Shown: positions 43,075-52,377, counted from the stretch's first letter. The stretch: DNA of 64,000 nt from Streptomyces monashensis (GCF_001866665.1 NZ_MLYO01000041.1:124001-188000), one strand, 5' to 3'. The notes: generated by a model not told the origin, from the letters alone. Numbers and translations are program-made.

Positions 43075-44301
43075 CTATCCGCGGTGCCCGCCGTGCATGC
43101 TCCCATACCCGCGCCCCTGCCCATGTCCGGGCCCGTCTCCGTCTCCATGCCCGTCGTGGTGTTCCCCGTGGTCCGGCGGGCCGCCCATCATGCGGAGCAT
43201 CGCCGGACCGCCGGTGCGCAGGAAGCGGACGAGCAGGGACGCGGCCAGCAGCAGGAAGGCGATGTTGAGCCAGGTGGTGTAGTTCCAGATGATCCCTTCC
43301 TCGGGGATCCTGGCATCGGCCTGGTCGGGGACGAGCCCGAGACCGCCGAAGGCGAATTCCACGACGTACCCGGCCACCACGATCGCCATGAAGAACGTGA
43401 CCAGCAGGAAGGCGGCCATCCGGGCGCCGTAGTACTTCCGGTAGATGTTCAGGATCGGCACGATCAGCAGGTCGGCGTAGACGAAGGCGATGACTCCGCC
43501 GAAACTGATGCCGCCCTTCCACAGCACCACGGCAAGCGGCACATTGCCGATGGAGCAGACAAATGTGGCGATCGCCACCAGCGGCCCGATCAGCGGCCCG
43601 ATCAGCCTGGCCGCCAGCGGATGGCCGGCCAGGAAGAACGTGTGCCAGAAGTCGTCCGGCACCCACGCGGCGATCGCCCCGGCGATCAGCAGTCCCGCCA
43701 CCAGGTCACGCAGGATCGCCGCCCATTCCATGATGAAGATGTGCGACACGGACGTCAGGCCGTCCCGTGACAAGAGCCGCCAGGTGAATCCGCCCTCGCC
43801 GCCCACGGACATGTCCATCGCCGCGTGCCCTTCCATGGAGCCGGCCAGTCCGCGCTCGGCCTGCTCCCGCGCCCGGCACAGCAACCGCTCGCGCAGCAGG
43901 ACCCGGAACAGCAGGGCGAGGACGACGATCATGATCGGGCCGCCGACGAACTCCGCGGCGGTGAACTGCCACCCCATCAGCAGGGCCAGGATCACACCCA
44001 GCTCGATCACCAGGTTGGTGGAGGCGATCTCGAAAGCCATGGCCGCGGTGAAGTCGGCGCCCTTGCGGAACAGCGAGCGGGCGAGCGCGACGGCGGCGTA
44101 GGAACAGGACGAGGACGCCGCACCGAGTCCCGCGGACAGGGCGAGCGTACGGGGCCGGTCGTCACCGAGGAGCCGTACGACCGTCTCGCGGCGCACCACC
44201 GCCTGGACGACCGCGGAGAGAACGAAGCCGAGGATCAAGGCCCAGGTGATCTCCCAGGTCATCGACCCGGCAAGGGAGAGCGCGTGCCCGATCGCATGCA
44301 T
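43075..44301 (-). CDS. ArsP_1/DUF318-type permease with His-rich tail
   Basis: Predicted 408-residue inner-membrane permease of the PF03773 group (ArsP-like), with 8-10 membrane segments. Family signatures are ASSSCSYAAVALARSLFRKGAD, the cysteine-containing TM CSIGNVPLAVVLWKGGISFGG and YADLLIVPI. A Met/His loop (GSMEGHAAMDMS) and a carboxyl tail dense in His and Gly (HGEHHDGHGDGDG...MHGGH) suggest metal binding. A CsoR-type operator 47 bp upstream supports control by copper or another metal/sulfur signal. Transported species unknown. Confidence 0.88.
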   Translation of the reverse strand: MHAIGHALSLAGSMTWEITWALILGFVLSAVVQAVVRRETVVRLLGDDRPRTLALSAGLGAASSSCSYAAVALARSLFRKGADFTAAMAFEIASTNLVIELGVILALLMGWQFTAAEFVGGPIMIVVLALLFRVLLRERLLCRAREQAERGLAGSMEGHAAMDMSVGGEGGFTWRLLSRDGLTSVSHIFIMEWAAILRDLVAGLLIAGAIAAWVPDDFWHTFFLAGHPLAARLIGPLIGPLVAIATFVCSIGNVPLAVVLWKGGISFGGVIAFVYADLLIVPILNIYRKYYGARMAAFLLVTFFMAIVVAGYVVEFAFGGLGLVPDQADARIPEEGIIWNYTTWLNIAFLLLAASLLVRFLRTGGPAMLRMMGGPPDHGEHHDGHGDGDGPGHGQGRGYGSMHGGHRG

Positions 44302-44347
44302 GGTGCCTGCCCTTCGCCGTAGGCCGCCGCCGTCGGGACCGCAGTCT

Positions 44348-44364
44348 ATACCCCCTCGGGGTAT
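44348..44364. promoter_or_regulatory. CsoR-family operator
   Basis: ATACCCC-CTC-GGGGTAT, perfect 7-bp arms, matches the TACCCC...GGGGTA pattern of CsoR/RcnR-type repressor sites. It lies 47-63 bp before the permease start. No csoR gene is in the window, so the repressor must be elsewhere. Confidence 0.75.
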
Positions 44365-44392
44365 TTAGTCCGTCCGGCGCCGATCCGGCACC

Positions 44393-44640
44393 CCTCGCAC
44401 GCAGCGCGGGCGTGTGCGGGCCGACTCCGATCAGGGCATCGACGTGGAACTCCGGCATCCCGCGACGCAGCATCGCCGTGCGTGCCTTGTCGTCCGGCAG
44501 GCCCACGGAGCGCACGGGCGTGCCGAGGACGTCGGAGAACTCGTCGGCGGCTTCGGCGTAGGTCAGCGCCTTCGGCCCCGTGAGGTCGTAGACATAGCCG
44601 TCGTGGTCGTCCGGTGGTGAGAACCCGCGCCGCGACACGG
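44393..44640 (-). pseudogene. NmrA-like NAD(P)H-binding oxidoreductase fragment
   Basis: About 80 residues read like the carboxyl part of an NmrA/SDR-type NAD(P)H-binding protein: YDLTGPKALTYAEAADEFSD, VLGTPVRSVGLPDDKARTAML and RRGMPEFHVDALIGVG. The Rossmann amino half is absent and the carboxyl end runs into unrelated sequence. It abuts the CsoR operator of the permease. I interpret it as a deletion remnant. Confidence 0.6.
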
Positions 44641-44969
44641 TCGTCAGGTCCCGGTGGTGTCGGGCTTCGGGTGCGGGCCGCCGAAGCCGTGTTCCGAGCG
44701 GTCGAACCGGTGTCCGGGCGAGAGCGAAGCAGGCAACGGTGCCTGAACGGTGATGCGTTGGTACTCGCCGACGGCGGCTGCGAGGAAGTCCCGCGCGTGC
44801 CTGGTCGTCCATCAGGACGGTGGGGGGAGCGGGGGCCACGCCGAGAGCACATGTGCCGTGCCGGTACGGCATCCGGCACTGACCATGCCCCGCGCCCTCT
44901 GGCTATGCTGCCGACGAAGCGTTCAGCGAAGCGCTCAAACGAACAGCGGGTTGTGAGGGGGCCATCGGC
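44641..44969. other. 329-bp gap
   Basis: Upstream region of the regulator at 44970. A minus-strand stretch reading ARDFLAAAVGEYQRITVQ around 44760-44810 may be another gene remnant, but I cannot name it. Confidence 0.3.
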
Positions 44970-46109
44970 ATGCGCGAACCGGTCGATCTCAGGCGGCAGC
45001 GGATCCTCGCCGCGGTGCAGTCGCGCGGCGCGATCCGGGTCAGCGATCTCGCCGTGGAACTCGCGGTGTCGGTGGTGACGGTCCGCCGCGATGTGGAGGA
45101 GCTGGCCCGCGCGGGTCGGCTGCGCCGCGGCCACGGCGTGGCCCGTCCGGTGCTGCCCGAGACGCAGCGGCCGCCGGCCCCCACGCCGCCCTCCGCCGAC
45201 GGCGGTCCGGTCGCGGTCGTGGTACCGGAGCGCCATGCGTATCTGTACGAGGCGCTGCACGGCGCCCGGACCGTGTTCGAGAAGGCCGGGATCCGTATCG
45301 CGCTGCACATCGCACCCGCTGCCCCGGGGGCGGAACAGCCGCTCGTGGAACGGGCGTTGGCCGAGGGTGCGCGAGGCCTGCTGATCGCCCCGCGCTGGCG
45401 CAGCCGCGCCACGGAGGAGGCGGACTACGCCTGGCTGTCGCGCCTGGACGTGCCCGCGGTGGTGATGGAGCGCAGGCCGCGGCGCGGCAGCGCGCTGCAC
45501 GCCGTGGACACCGTCTGCACGGACCACTGGTACGGCATCCATCTCGCCGTCGGACACCTCACGGAACTGGGCCACCGGCGTATCGTGCTCGCCGCGCGCG
45601 ACGACAGTCCGACGGCGCGCGCCATCCGTGCCGCGTTCACCGAGATCGCCGCTGACCATCCGGACGTCGACCAGTGGGCCGTGGCGCTCAGTTCGCCCGG
45701 CGCGGTGCCCGACCGGGCCGCGACCGCGGGGGAACCGGTCGAACTCCCCTCCATGTTGGCCGAGTTGGGTGCGACGGCCGCCGTGCTGCACGGCGACGTG
45801 GACGCCTTGATGCTGGTGCAGTCGCTGTGCGACAGCGGTGTGCGGGTCCCCGAGGACTGCTCCGTGATCGCGTACGACGACGTGGTCGCGGCGCTCGGCA
45901 GTACGCCGCTGACCGCGGTGTCCCCGCCGAAGGCCGACGTCGGCCGCGCGGCGGCGGAACTGCTGCTGCGCCGGCTCGACCCGCGGGACTGCGAGGCCGC
46001 GACCGCACCCGTGCGGCGGCTGGAGTTGCTGCCGTCGCTGAAGGTCCGCGGCTCGACGCAGGCGCCGCGCACGTCAGCGGCCACGGAGCCAACTGGCGTA
46101 GCAGAGTGA
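44970..46109 (+). CDS. transcriptional regulator, DeoR-type HTH fused to LacI-type sugar-sensing domain
   Basis: Predicted 379-residue repressor. The first 65 residues form a DeoR winged HTH (RRQRILAAVQSRGAIRVSDLAVELAVSVVTVRRDVEELARAG). From residue 80 the protein is a periplasmic-binding-protein-like sensor of the LacI/GalR class (GPVAVVVPERHAYLYEALHGA; GHLTELGHRRIVLAARDD; VPEDCSVIAYDD). GAGGGGG lies about 7 bases before ATG 44970. It stands upstream of, and in line with, the ABC operon from 46222, so likely controls that operon through the repeats near 46114-46159. Confidence 0.9.
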   Translation: MREPVDLRRQRILAAVQSRGAIRVSDLAVELAVSVVTVRRDVEELARAGRLRRGHGVARPVLPETQRPPAPTPPSADGGPVAVVVPERHAYLYEALHGARTVFEKAGIRIALHIAPAAPGAEQPLVERALAEGARGLLIAPRWRSRATEEADYAWLSRLDVPAVVMERRPRRGSALHAVDTVCTDHWYGIHLAVGHLTELGHRRIVLAARDDSPTARAIRAAFTEIAADHPDVDQWAVALSSPGAVPDRAATAGEPVELPSMLAELGATAAVLHGDVDALMLVQSLCDSGVRVPEDCSVIAYDDVVAALGSTPLTAVSPPKADVGRAAAELLLRRLDPRDCEAATAPVRRLELLPSLKVRGSTQAPRTSAATEPTGVAE

Positions 46110-46113
46110 GCGT

Positions 46114-46173
46114 TTGACCGTTTCATTTTCTTCTGATTGATCTATTGACCAGGTTCATTCAGCCGCTCAGTAT
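46114..46173 (+). promoter_or_regulatory. promoter region with 31-bp-spaced direct repeats
   Basis: TTGACC followed shortly by TTCATT occurs at 46114 and 46145. The second TTGACC (46145-46150) with CAGTAT (46168-46173) at 17-base spacing fits a -35/-10 promoter. The first repeat would then be an operator three helical turns upstream. The area is AT-rich compared with its surroundings. Confidence 0.45.
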
Positions 46174-46221
46174 TCCCGTGACCCGAACACGCAGGATCCG
46201 CACGAGCCGCGGGAGGCGCCC

Positions 46222-47574
46222 ATGCCTGGTCGACAGAGCCGTCGATCCGTGCTCGCCGCGATCACCGCGCTGCCGCTGACGGGCGCACTGAGCGCGTGCA
46301 GTGGGAACGACAGCGCGGCCGTCCGATCCGGGAGCCGCAGCAGGTCCGGCAGGAAAGGCACGACCACCATCACCTTCTGGTCCGCCCTGCGCGGCAGTCA
46401 GCAGGTGGTGGACGCGTTCAACAAGACGCACGACGACATCCAGGTCGACTTCGAGCAGATCCCCTCCGGCACGCAGGGCGGGTATCTGAAGCTGAGCAAC
46501 GCGGCACGCGCGGGCAACGCGCCCGACGTCGCCACCATCGAGTACCCCCAGCTGCCGGGCTTCGCGATCGACGGCGTCGCCCGCGACATCACCTCGCTGG
46601 TCGGTGCCGGCCTGCGGGCGAAACTGCTGCCGCAGTCGCTGGGCCAGACGACCTTCGGGAAGCGCACGTACAGCGTGCCGCTCGACGTCGAGCCCATGGT
46701 GCTGCACTACCGCAAGGACCTGTTCGACCGGTTCGGCCTCGATGTCCCCACGACCTGGGACGAGTTCGCCGACCTGGCCCGCACGGTGCGCCGCACGGGC
46801 GGCGGCCGCAGGATCGCCGTCTTCCCCACCGACGGCATGTCGCAGATGGCCGGCTGGTGCTGGCAGGCCGGGGCGCAGTGGTTCGACATCTCCCAGGGCG
46901 CCTGGAACGTGTCCATGGCGGACGCGCCGACCCGGAAGGTGGCCGGGTACTGGCAGCGGCTCATCGACGAGGACCTCGTCCACTGCAACTCCACCACCTC
47001 CCGCCTCTACGACGCACAGATCGGCAACGGCCTGGTCCTGACCCGGCTCAGCGGCGCCTGGGACGCGGGCGCGCAGATGAAGGGGCATCCGGAGCAGACG
47101 GGCCGGTGGCGCGTCGCGCCGCTGCCGCAGTGGACACCGGACCAGCCGGCGCTCGGCACGCACGGCGGCTCGACGTTCGCCGTCACCAAGGACAGCCGGC
47201 ACCCCGAGGCAGCCATGGCGTTCATCGAGTGGCAGGTCGCGCACCCCGACGCCCTCAAGGCCCGGTTGTCCAGCGGCGCGAGCAGCCAGTACCCGGCCGC
47301 GACCGGGCTCGTGTCCGTGGGGCGTGCCGCGTTCGACCGCGCCTACTACGGCGGTCAGGACATCTACCGGCTGTTCGAGGAGGAGGCTCACAAGATCCGC
47401 GACGGATGGGTGTGGGGCCCGCGCATGACGGCCACCGGCTACGTCATGCAGGACGCGTTCGCCCGGGCGGGAGCCGGATCCGGCACGATCCTGTCCGCCA
47501 TGCGCGCCGCACAGGACGGCACGATGCCCGATCTCAAGGCGCTGGGCCTCGCCACCACCCAGCACTCGACGTGA
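46222..47574 (+). CDS. carbohydrate ABC transporter substrate-binding lipoprotein
   Basis: Predicted 450-residue exported sugar-binding lipoprotein (family 1 SBP). RRSVLA suggests Tat-assisted export, and lipobox LSAC places Cys26 as the lipidated residue. ITFWSALRGSQQVVDAFNKTHDDIQV, NAPDVATIEYPQLPGF and the late MAFIEWQ region are family features. GGGAGG lies 5 bases before the ATG. First gene of a six-gene set with two permeases, a hydroxyacid dehydrogenase and a DUF2264 protein. Confidence 0.92.
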   Translation: MPGRQSRRSVLAAITALPLTGALSACSGNDSAAVRSGSRSRSGRKGTTTITFWSALRGSQQVVDAFNKTHDDIQVDFEQIPSGTQGGYLKLSNAARAGNAPDVATIEYPQLPGFAIDGVARDITSLVGAGLRAKLLPQSLGQTTFGKRTYSVPLDVEPMVLHYRKDLFDRFGLDVPTTWDEFADLARTVRRTGGGRRIAVFPTDGMSQMAGWCWQAGAQWFDISQGAWNVSMADAPTRKVAGYWQRLIDEDLVHCNSTTSRLYDAQIGNGLVLTRLSGAWDAGAQMKGHPEQTGRWRVAPLPQWTPDQPALGTHGGSTFAVTKDSRHPEAAMAFIEWQVAHPDALKARLSSGASSQYPAATGLVSVGRAAFDRAYYGGQDIYRLFEEEAHKIRDGWVWGPRMTATGYVMQDAFARAGAGSGTILSAMRAAQDGTMPDLKALGLATTQHST

Positions 47575-47604
47575 CCGCTCGCACCCCGAGAGGCAGGTGA
47601 CCCC

Positions 47605-48588
47605 ATGACCGAGACCGGCCGCGTCACGACGGCGCGGACCGCACCCGCACAGACGGCGTATGTCTCCCGGCGCACGGCACAGCGTGCGGCGAAGCGCCGC
47701 CCGGGCGGCGCCGCGGGCGTCCTGATGACGCCGTTCCTCATCCTTCTCACCCTCGTCTTCCTGCTCCCGGTCGGCACGGCGGTGTGGCTGAGCTTCTTCA
47801 GCGACGACCATCCGGGCCTCGGCTTCGGCCCGGCGCGCACCGTGTTCGTGGGCCTGCGCTCGTACTCCGCCGTGCTCACCGACCCGACGTTCCTGTCCGG
47901 GCTCGGCACGGTCGGCGTCTACTGCCTGGTCTACATCCCGCTGATGGTGATCGGCTCCCTGGCGCTCGCCCTGCTGCTCGACTCCGGCGTCGTCCGGCTG
48001 CGCGCCTGGGCCCAGTTGGGCCTGTTCCTGCCGCACGCGGTGCCTGGCATCATCGCCGCCCTGATCTGGCTGTACCTGTACACGCCCGGCATCAGCCCCG
48101 TCATCGAGGTGCTCGGCAAGGCCGACATCACGGTGGACTTCCTCGGCCTGCACACCACGCTGCCGTCGATCGTGAACATCGCGCTGTGGAGCAACGTCGG
48201 CTACAACATGGTCGTCTTCTACGCGGCCCTCCAGGCGGTGCCCCGTGAAGTACTGGAGGCGTCCGTGGTCGACGGCGCGGGACCGGTGCGCACCGCGCTC
48301 CAGGTCAAGGCGCCGCTCGTACGCTCCTCGATCGTCATGGTCGCGATGTTCACGCTGATCTGGGCACTGCAGCTGTTCACCGAGCCGATGCTGCTCCACC
48401 AGTCCTCGCAGATGATCAACACCCGGTTCTCGCCCAGCATGTACATCTACGACGCCGCCTTCAGCCGCAACAACTACTCGCTCGCGGCCGCCGCCTCGGT
48501 GATCCTGCTGGTCATCACCATCGCCGTCTCCTACGGGGTCACCCGCTGGACCAACCGCGTCGACTCGGCCGAGGAGAACGTCCGATGA
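47605..48588 (+). CDS. sugar ABC transporter permease (MalF type)
   Basis: Predicted 327-residue inner-membrane permease, six hydrophobic segments after a basic amino tail. The EAA loop LEASVVDGAGPVRTALQVKAP contacts the ATPase. No ATPase gene is in the operon; Streptomyces commonly share one MsiK ATPase among such importers. Its stop overlaps the next start by 4 bases. Confidence 0.92.
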   Translation: MTETGRVTTARTAPAQTAYVSRRTAQRAAKRRPGGAAGVLMTPFLILLTLVFLLPVGTAVWLSFFSDDHPGLGFGPARTVFVGLRSYSAVLTDPTFLSGLGTVGVYCLVYIPLMVIGSLALALLLDSGVVRLRAWAQLGLFLPHAVPGIIAALIWLYLYTPGISPVIEVLGKADITVDFLGLHTTLPSIVNIALWSNVGYNMVVFYAALQAVPREVLEASVVDGAGPVRTALQVKAPLVRSSIVMVAMFTLIWALQLFTEPMLLHQSSQMINTRFSPSMYIYDAAFSRNNYSLAAAASVILLVITIAVSYGVTRWTNRVDSAEENVR

Positions 48589-49448
48589 CCGCCACAGACT
48601 CCGCCCTGACACGCCCGCGGACGCTGGGCCGGGCGACCGTCAACGTCGTCGTCGCGATCTCCGTCCTGTACACCGTGCTGCCGGTGGTGTGGCTGCTGCT
48701 CGCCGCGACGAAGTCCCGCGACGCCCTGTTCAGCAGCAGTATCCTGTCGTTCCGCGACTTCTCCCTCGTCCGCAACGTCAAGGACCTGTTCGCCATGGAC
48801 GGCGGACTGTACGGGCGCTGGTACGGCAACAGCCTGCTGCACGCCGTCCTCGGCGCGGCGCTCGGCGCGCTGATCAGCGTCGCCTGCGGGTACGCCTTCG
48901 ACAAGTATCACTTCCGGCACAAGGAGAAGCTCTTCGGCCTCGTGCTGGCGGCCGTCATGGTGCCGCAGACGGTGCTCGCGCTGCCGCTGTACCTCATCGC
49001 GTCCGAGACAGGTGTCGTGAACACCTTCTGGTCGGTGTTCATCCCGGTCCTGTTCAACCCGTTCGGTGTGTATCTGGGCCGTATCTTCGCCCAGGGCTAT
49101 GTGCCCGACGAGATCCTGGAGGCCGCGCGGGTCGACGGCGCCGGCGAGCTGACGACCTACGTGCGTGTGTCGCTGCGCATGCTGGGCCCCGGCCTGGTCA
49201 CGGTCTTCCTCTTCCAGCTGACGGCCATCTGGAACAATTTCTTCCTGCCGATGGTGATGCTGTCCGACCAGAACCTGTATCCCGTGAGCCTGGGGCTGTA
49301 CCAGTGGAACAGCCAGGCGTCCGTCTCGCCCGAGTACTACCCGGTGGTGATCATGGGCTCGCTCCTCGCCGTCCTCCCGCTCATCGTCGCGTTCGCCCTC
49401 CTCCAGCGCTTCTGGCGGTCCGGCCTGACGGCGGGAGCGGTCAAGTGA
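48585..49448 (+). CDS. sugar ABC transporter permease (MalG type)
   Basis: Predicted 287-residue second permease subunit with six membrane segments and EAA loop LEAARVDGAGELTTYVRVSL. ATG 48585 overlaps the upstream stop (ATGA), and the gene's own stop overlaps the dehydrogenase GTG start (GTGA). It forms the membrane channel with the preceding permease. Confidence 0.92.
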   Translation: MTATDSALTRPRTLGRATVNVVVAISVLYTVLPVVWLLLAATKSRDALFSSSILSFRDFSLVRNVKDLFAMDGGLYGRWYGNSLLHAVLGAALGALISVACGYAFDKYHFRHKEKLFGLVLAAVMVPQTVLALPLYLIASETGVVNTFWSVFIPVLFNPFGVYLGRIFAQGYVPDEILEAARVDGAGELTTYVRVSLRMLGPGLVTVFLFQLTAIWNNFFLPMVMLSDQNLYPVSLGLYQWNSQASVSPEYYPVVIMGSLLAVLPLIVAFALLQRFWRSGLTAGAVK

Positions 49449-50452
49449 CCAAGCCCCGCGCGGCGTTGGCCATGTCACCCGGGGCGGCCGCCGCCGTCTT
49501 CACCCCGCGGTCGCTGGCCGCGCTCGGGGCCGTGTGCGACCTGGCGCCGCCGCCGGTCCTCGACGACCTCACGACCGTACGGGCGAAGGACGTCCTCGGC
49601 GATGTCGCGGTGCTCGTCACCGGCTGGGGATGTCCGAGCCTCGACGCGGACGTCCTCGCGGCGGCGCCCCGGCTCGCGTGTGTGGTGCACGCGGCCGGTT
49701 CGGTGCGCGGGCACATCACCGACGCCTGCTGGGAACGGGGCATCGAGGTGTCCTCGGCGGCCGCGGCTAACGCGCTGCCCGTCGCCGAGTACACGCTCGC
49801 CATGATCCTGCTGCACGGCAAACACGTACTGGAGCGCGCCCGCGACTTCCGGCGGACGCGTGAGCGGGCCGACTGGCTGAGCACCCCGCACGAGGTCGGC
49901 AACTACCGCCGCACGGTGGGCATCCTCTCCGCCTCCCTCATCGGCCGACGCGTCATCGAACTGCTGCGCCCCTTCGACCACGAGGTGCTGCTGCACGACC
50001 CGTACGTCACCGAGGCCGAGGCCGCCGAACTGGGCGTTCGGCGGGTGGGGCTGCCCGAACTCTTCGCCCGCAGCGACCTGTTGAGCGTCCACACCCCGCT
50101 GCTGGCCGCCACCCGCGGACTCGTCAGCCGTGAACTGCTGGCCGCGATGCGGCCGGGCGCCGTGCTGATCAACACCTCGCGCGGCGCCGTCGTCGACCAG
50201 GACGCGCTCACCGACGTGGTGCGCGCGGGCCGCGTCCGGGCCGTGCTCGATGTGACGGACCCCGAGGTCCTGCCCGCCGACCACCCGCTGTGGGACTGCC
50301 CGAACGCCCTGATCACGCCCCACCTCGCCGGCTCCCAGGGCAACGAGTGGGAGCGGCTCGCCGACACCGCCGTCGCCGAGGTGGCCCGATGGGCCGCGGG
50401 CGACGGCTTCGCTCACCCCGTCCGACGCGAAAGGCTGGCCTTCCTCGCATGA
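49445..50452 (+). CDS. D-isomer-specific 2-hydroxyacid dehydrogenase
   Basis: Predicted 335-residue cytosolic NAD-dependent dehydrogenase. The nucleotide-binding domain reads YRRTVGILSASLIGRRVIELLRPF; a GxGxxG glycine is replaced here (GILSASLIG), seen in some members. Catalytic Arg is in INTSRGAVVDQDAL, Glu in LDVTDPEVLP and His in LITPHLAGSQGNE. It likely oxidises or reduces a sugar-acid intermediate of the imported substrate. GTG start overlaps the permease stop, and its own stop overlaps the next ATG, both by 4 bases. Confidence 0.88.
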   Translation: MTKPRAALAMSPGAAAAVFTPRSLAALGAVCDLAPPPVLDDLTTVRAKDVLGDVAVLVTGWGCPSLDADVLAAAPRLACVVHAAGSVRGHITDACWERGIEVSSAAAANALPVAEYTLAMILLHGKHVLERARDFRRTRERADWLSTPHEVGNYRRTVGILSASLIGRRVIELLRPFDHEVLLHDPYVTEAEAAELGVRRVGLPELFARSDLLSVHTPLLAATRGLVSRELLAAMRPGAVLINTSRGAVVDQDALTDVVRAGRVRAVLDVTDPEVLPADHPLWDCPNALITPHLAGSQGNEWERLADTAVAEVARWAAGDGFAHPVRRERLAFLA

Positions 50453-52329
50453 GCACCCCGTTCGAACTCCCGCCGGACGACCGGGAATCGAGCCCGTACA
50501 CCGGCTACACCCGTGCGCACTGGGAGGCCGTCGCTGACGGGCTGCTCGGCGCCGCATGGCGCTGGGCGACCCCCGGCGGCGCCCTCCTCGACCTGCCGGG
50601 CCGCCCCTCCGGGTCGGGTGTCCGCTCGGACGGCCTGGAGGGCTATGCCCGTACGTTCCTGGCGGCCGGTTTCCGGGTCGCGGGCGCCGGCGGCAAGGAC
50701 CCGCACGGCTGGCTGGAGCGGTACGCGACCGGCCTCGCGTCCGGCACCCGCACCCCCGGCCGGAACGACACCGAGTCATGGCCGCTGATCCTCGACCACC
50801 ATGTGCAGGGCCAGCCGATGGTCGAGTCGGCGTCGGTGGCGCTCGGCCTGTCACTGACCCGGCCCTGGCTGTGGGACCGGCTCGACGGCGACGTACAGGA
50901 CCGGGCCGAGACATGGCTGCGCGGCGCCGTGACACACACCCCCGCGCCGAACAACTGGTACCTCTTCCCCTTCATGGTGGCGTCGTTCCTGGAGTCCGCG
51001 GGCCGCGGCGACGCGGCGACGGCGCGGGTCAGGGAGCGGGCGCTCGACCTGATGGAGACGTGGTACCGGGGCGACGGCTGGTACGCGGACGGTGACGGGC
51101 GGGCCTTCGACCACTACAACGGGTGGGCGCTGCACCTGTATCCGCTGCTCCACGCGCATCTGACGGGTGACACGGCGCTGTCGCAGCGGTTCGGACCGCG
51201 GCTGCGCGAGCACCTGGAGGGCTTCTCGCTCCTCTTCGGCGCGGACGGGGCGCCGATCCACTTCGGGCGTTCGCTGACCTACCGGTTCGCGGCGTCGGCG
51301 GCGGTCGGCGTGGGTGCCGTCACCGGCCACACCCCGCTGCCCCCGGGCACGTCCCGCCGCCTGATCAGCGCAAACCTGCGCTACTTCCTCGACCGGGGCG
51401 CGGTCACCGACGAAGGGCTCCTCAGCCTCGGCTGGCACGGCCCGCACACCGCTACGCTGCAGTCCTATTCCGGCCCCGCGTCGCCGTACTGGGCGTCGAA
51501 GGCCTTCGTGGCGCTGCTCGCGGCGCAGGACGACCCGCTGTGGACGGCGACCGAGGAGCCGGCCCCGAGCGACGGCCCCGACCGCGTGCTCGCGCTGCCC
51601 GCCCCCGGACTGCTCGTCCAGTCGACCCGGGCCGACGGCATCGTGCGCCTGCACAACCACGGCAGCGACCACGTCCGCCCGCACGAGGGTGAATCCGCCG
51701 CGCAGGACGACCCGTTGTACGGCCGTCAGGCGTACTCGACGCACACCGGCCCCACGGCGCGGGCCAACGTCGCCGACAACCATCTGTCCGTGGAGGTCGG
51801 CGGCGTGCCGAGCGTGCGGCGGCGCATCCATCCGCTGGGCGCGGGGCAGGGCGACGGTTGGGGCTGGGCGGCGTCCTGGCACCGGCCGGTGTTCCTCTCC
51901 GGACCGCCGATGGTGCCGGGCCTGCGGGTCGAGAGTGTGGTCGTCGCGCGCGGCCGCCACGAACTGCGCATCCACCGGGTGACCGGGGCGCCCCACGGCG
52001 CGCGGGTCACCCTCACCGGGTGGGCCACGCGGGCGCTCCGCTCGGAGCTGACGGGGGTGCACGGCTGGGACGAGGCCGACCAGGTACGCGCGCCCGAGGG
52101 CACGGCCTACGAGCCGTGGGTGTGGATGCCCCGGCTCTCGGCGGAGGTCCGGGGCACGGCGGTGCTCGTCGCGCTGGCAGCCCTGGGAGTCGAGGCCGAC
52201 TGCGACACACCGCCGCTCGCCGCCGCCGTGGCCGAAGTGTCCCGGAGGGACGGCGAGTTGCGTGTGCACTGGGCAGACGGTCCGCAGACCGTCGTGACCT
52301 TCGAGCCGCTGCGCGTGCGGACGGTGTAG
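50449..52329 (+). CDS. DUF2264 domain protein
   Basis: Predicted 626-residue protein of the DUF2264 family. The amino 350 residues look like an (alpha/alpha)6 toroid with family motifs GLEGYARTFLAAGFRV, NNWYLFPFMVASFLES, WYADGDGRAFDHYNGWALHLYP and SLTYRFAASAAVG. The carboxyl half is beta-rich. No signal peptide, so probably cytosolic. Related toroidal proteins are glycoside hydrolases or lyases acting on uronide oligomers, and the operon context supports processing of an imported oligosaccharide. The actual reaction is not established. Confidence 0.85.
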   Translation: MSTPFELPPDDRESSPYTGYTRAHWEAVADGLLGAAWRWATPGGALLDLPGRPSGSGVRSDGLEGYARTFLAAGFRVAGAGGKDPHGWLERYATGLASGTRTPGRNDTESWPLILDHHVQGQPMVESASVALGLSLTRPWLWDRLDGDVQDRAETWLRGAVTHTPAPNNWYLFPFMVASFLESAGRGDAATARVRERALDLMETWYRGDGWYADGDGRAFDHYNGWALHLYPLLHAHLTGDTALSQRFGPRLREHLEGFSLLFGADGAPIHFGRSLTYRFAASAAVGVGAVTGHTPLPPGTSRRLISANLRYFLDRGAVTDEGLLSLGWHGPHTATLQSYSGPASPYWASKAFVALLAAQDDPLWTATEEPAPSDGPDRVLALPAPGLLVQSTRADGIVRLHNHGSDHVRPHEGESAAQDDPLYGRQAYSTHTGPTARANVADNHLSVEVGGVPSVRRRIHPLGAGQGDGWGWAASWHRPVFLSGPPMVPGLRVESVVVARGRHELRIHRVTGAPHGARVTLTGWATRALRSELTGVHGWDEADQVRAPEGTAYEPWVWMPRLSAEVRGTAVLVALAALGVEADCDTPPLAAAVAEVSRRDGELRVHWADGPQTVVTFEPLRVRTV

Positions 52330-52349
52330 GCCACGCGGACTCGACCGCG

Positions 52350-52373
52350 CCCGCACCGCCGCGGAGCTGCGGG
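52350..52373. terminator. hairpin between convergent genes
   Basis: CCCGCA pairs with TGCGGG around a GC-rich 12-base interior, just after the DUF2264 stop and just before the convergent gene end at 52378. Confidence 0.5.
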
Positions 52374-52377
52374 GGTG

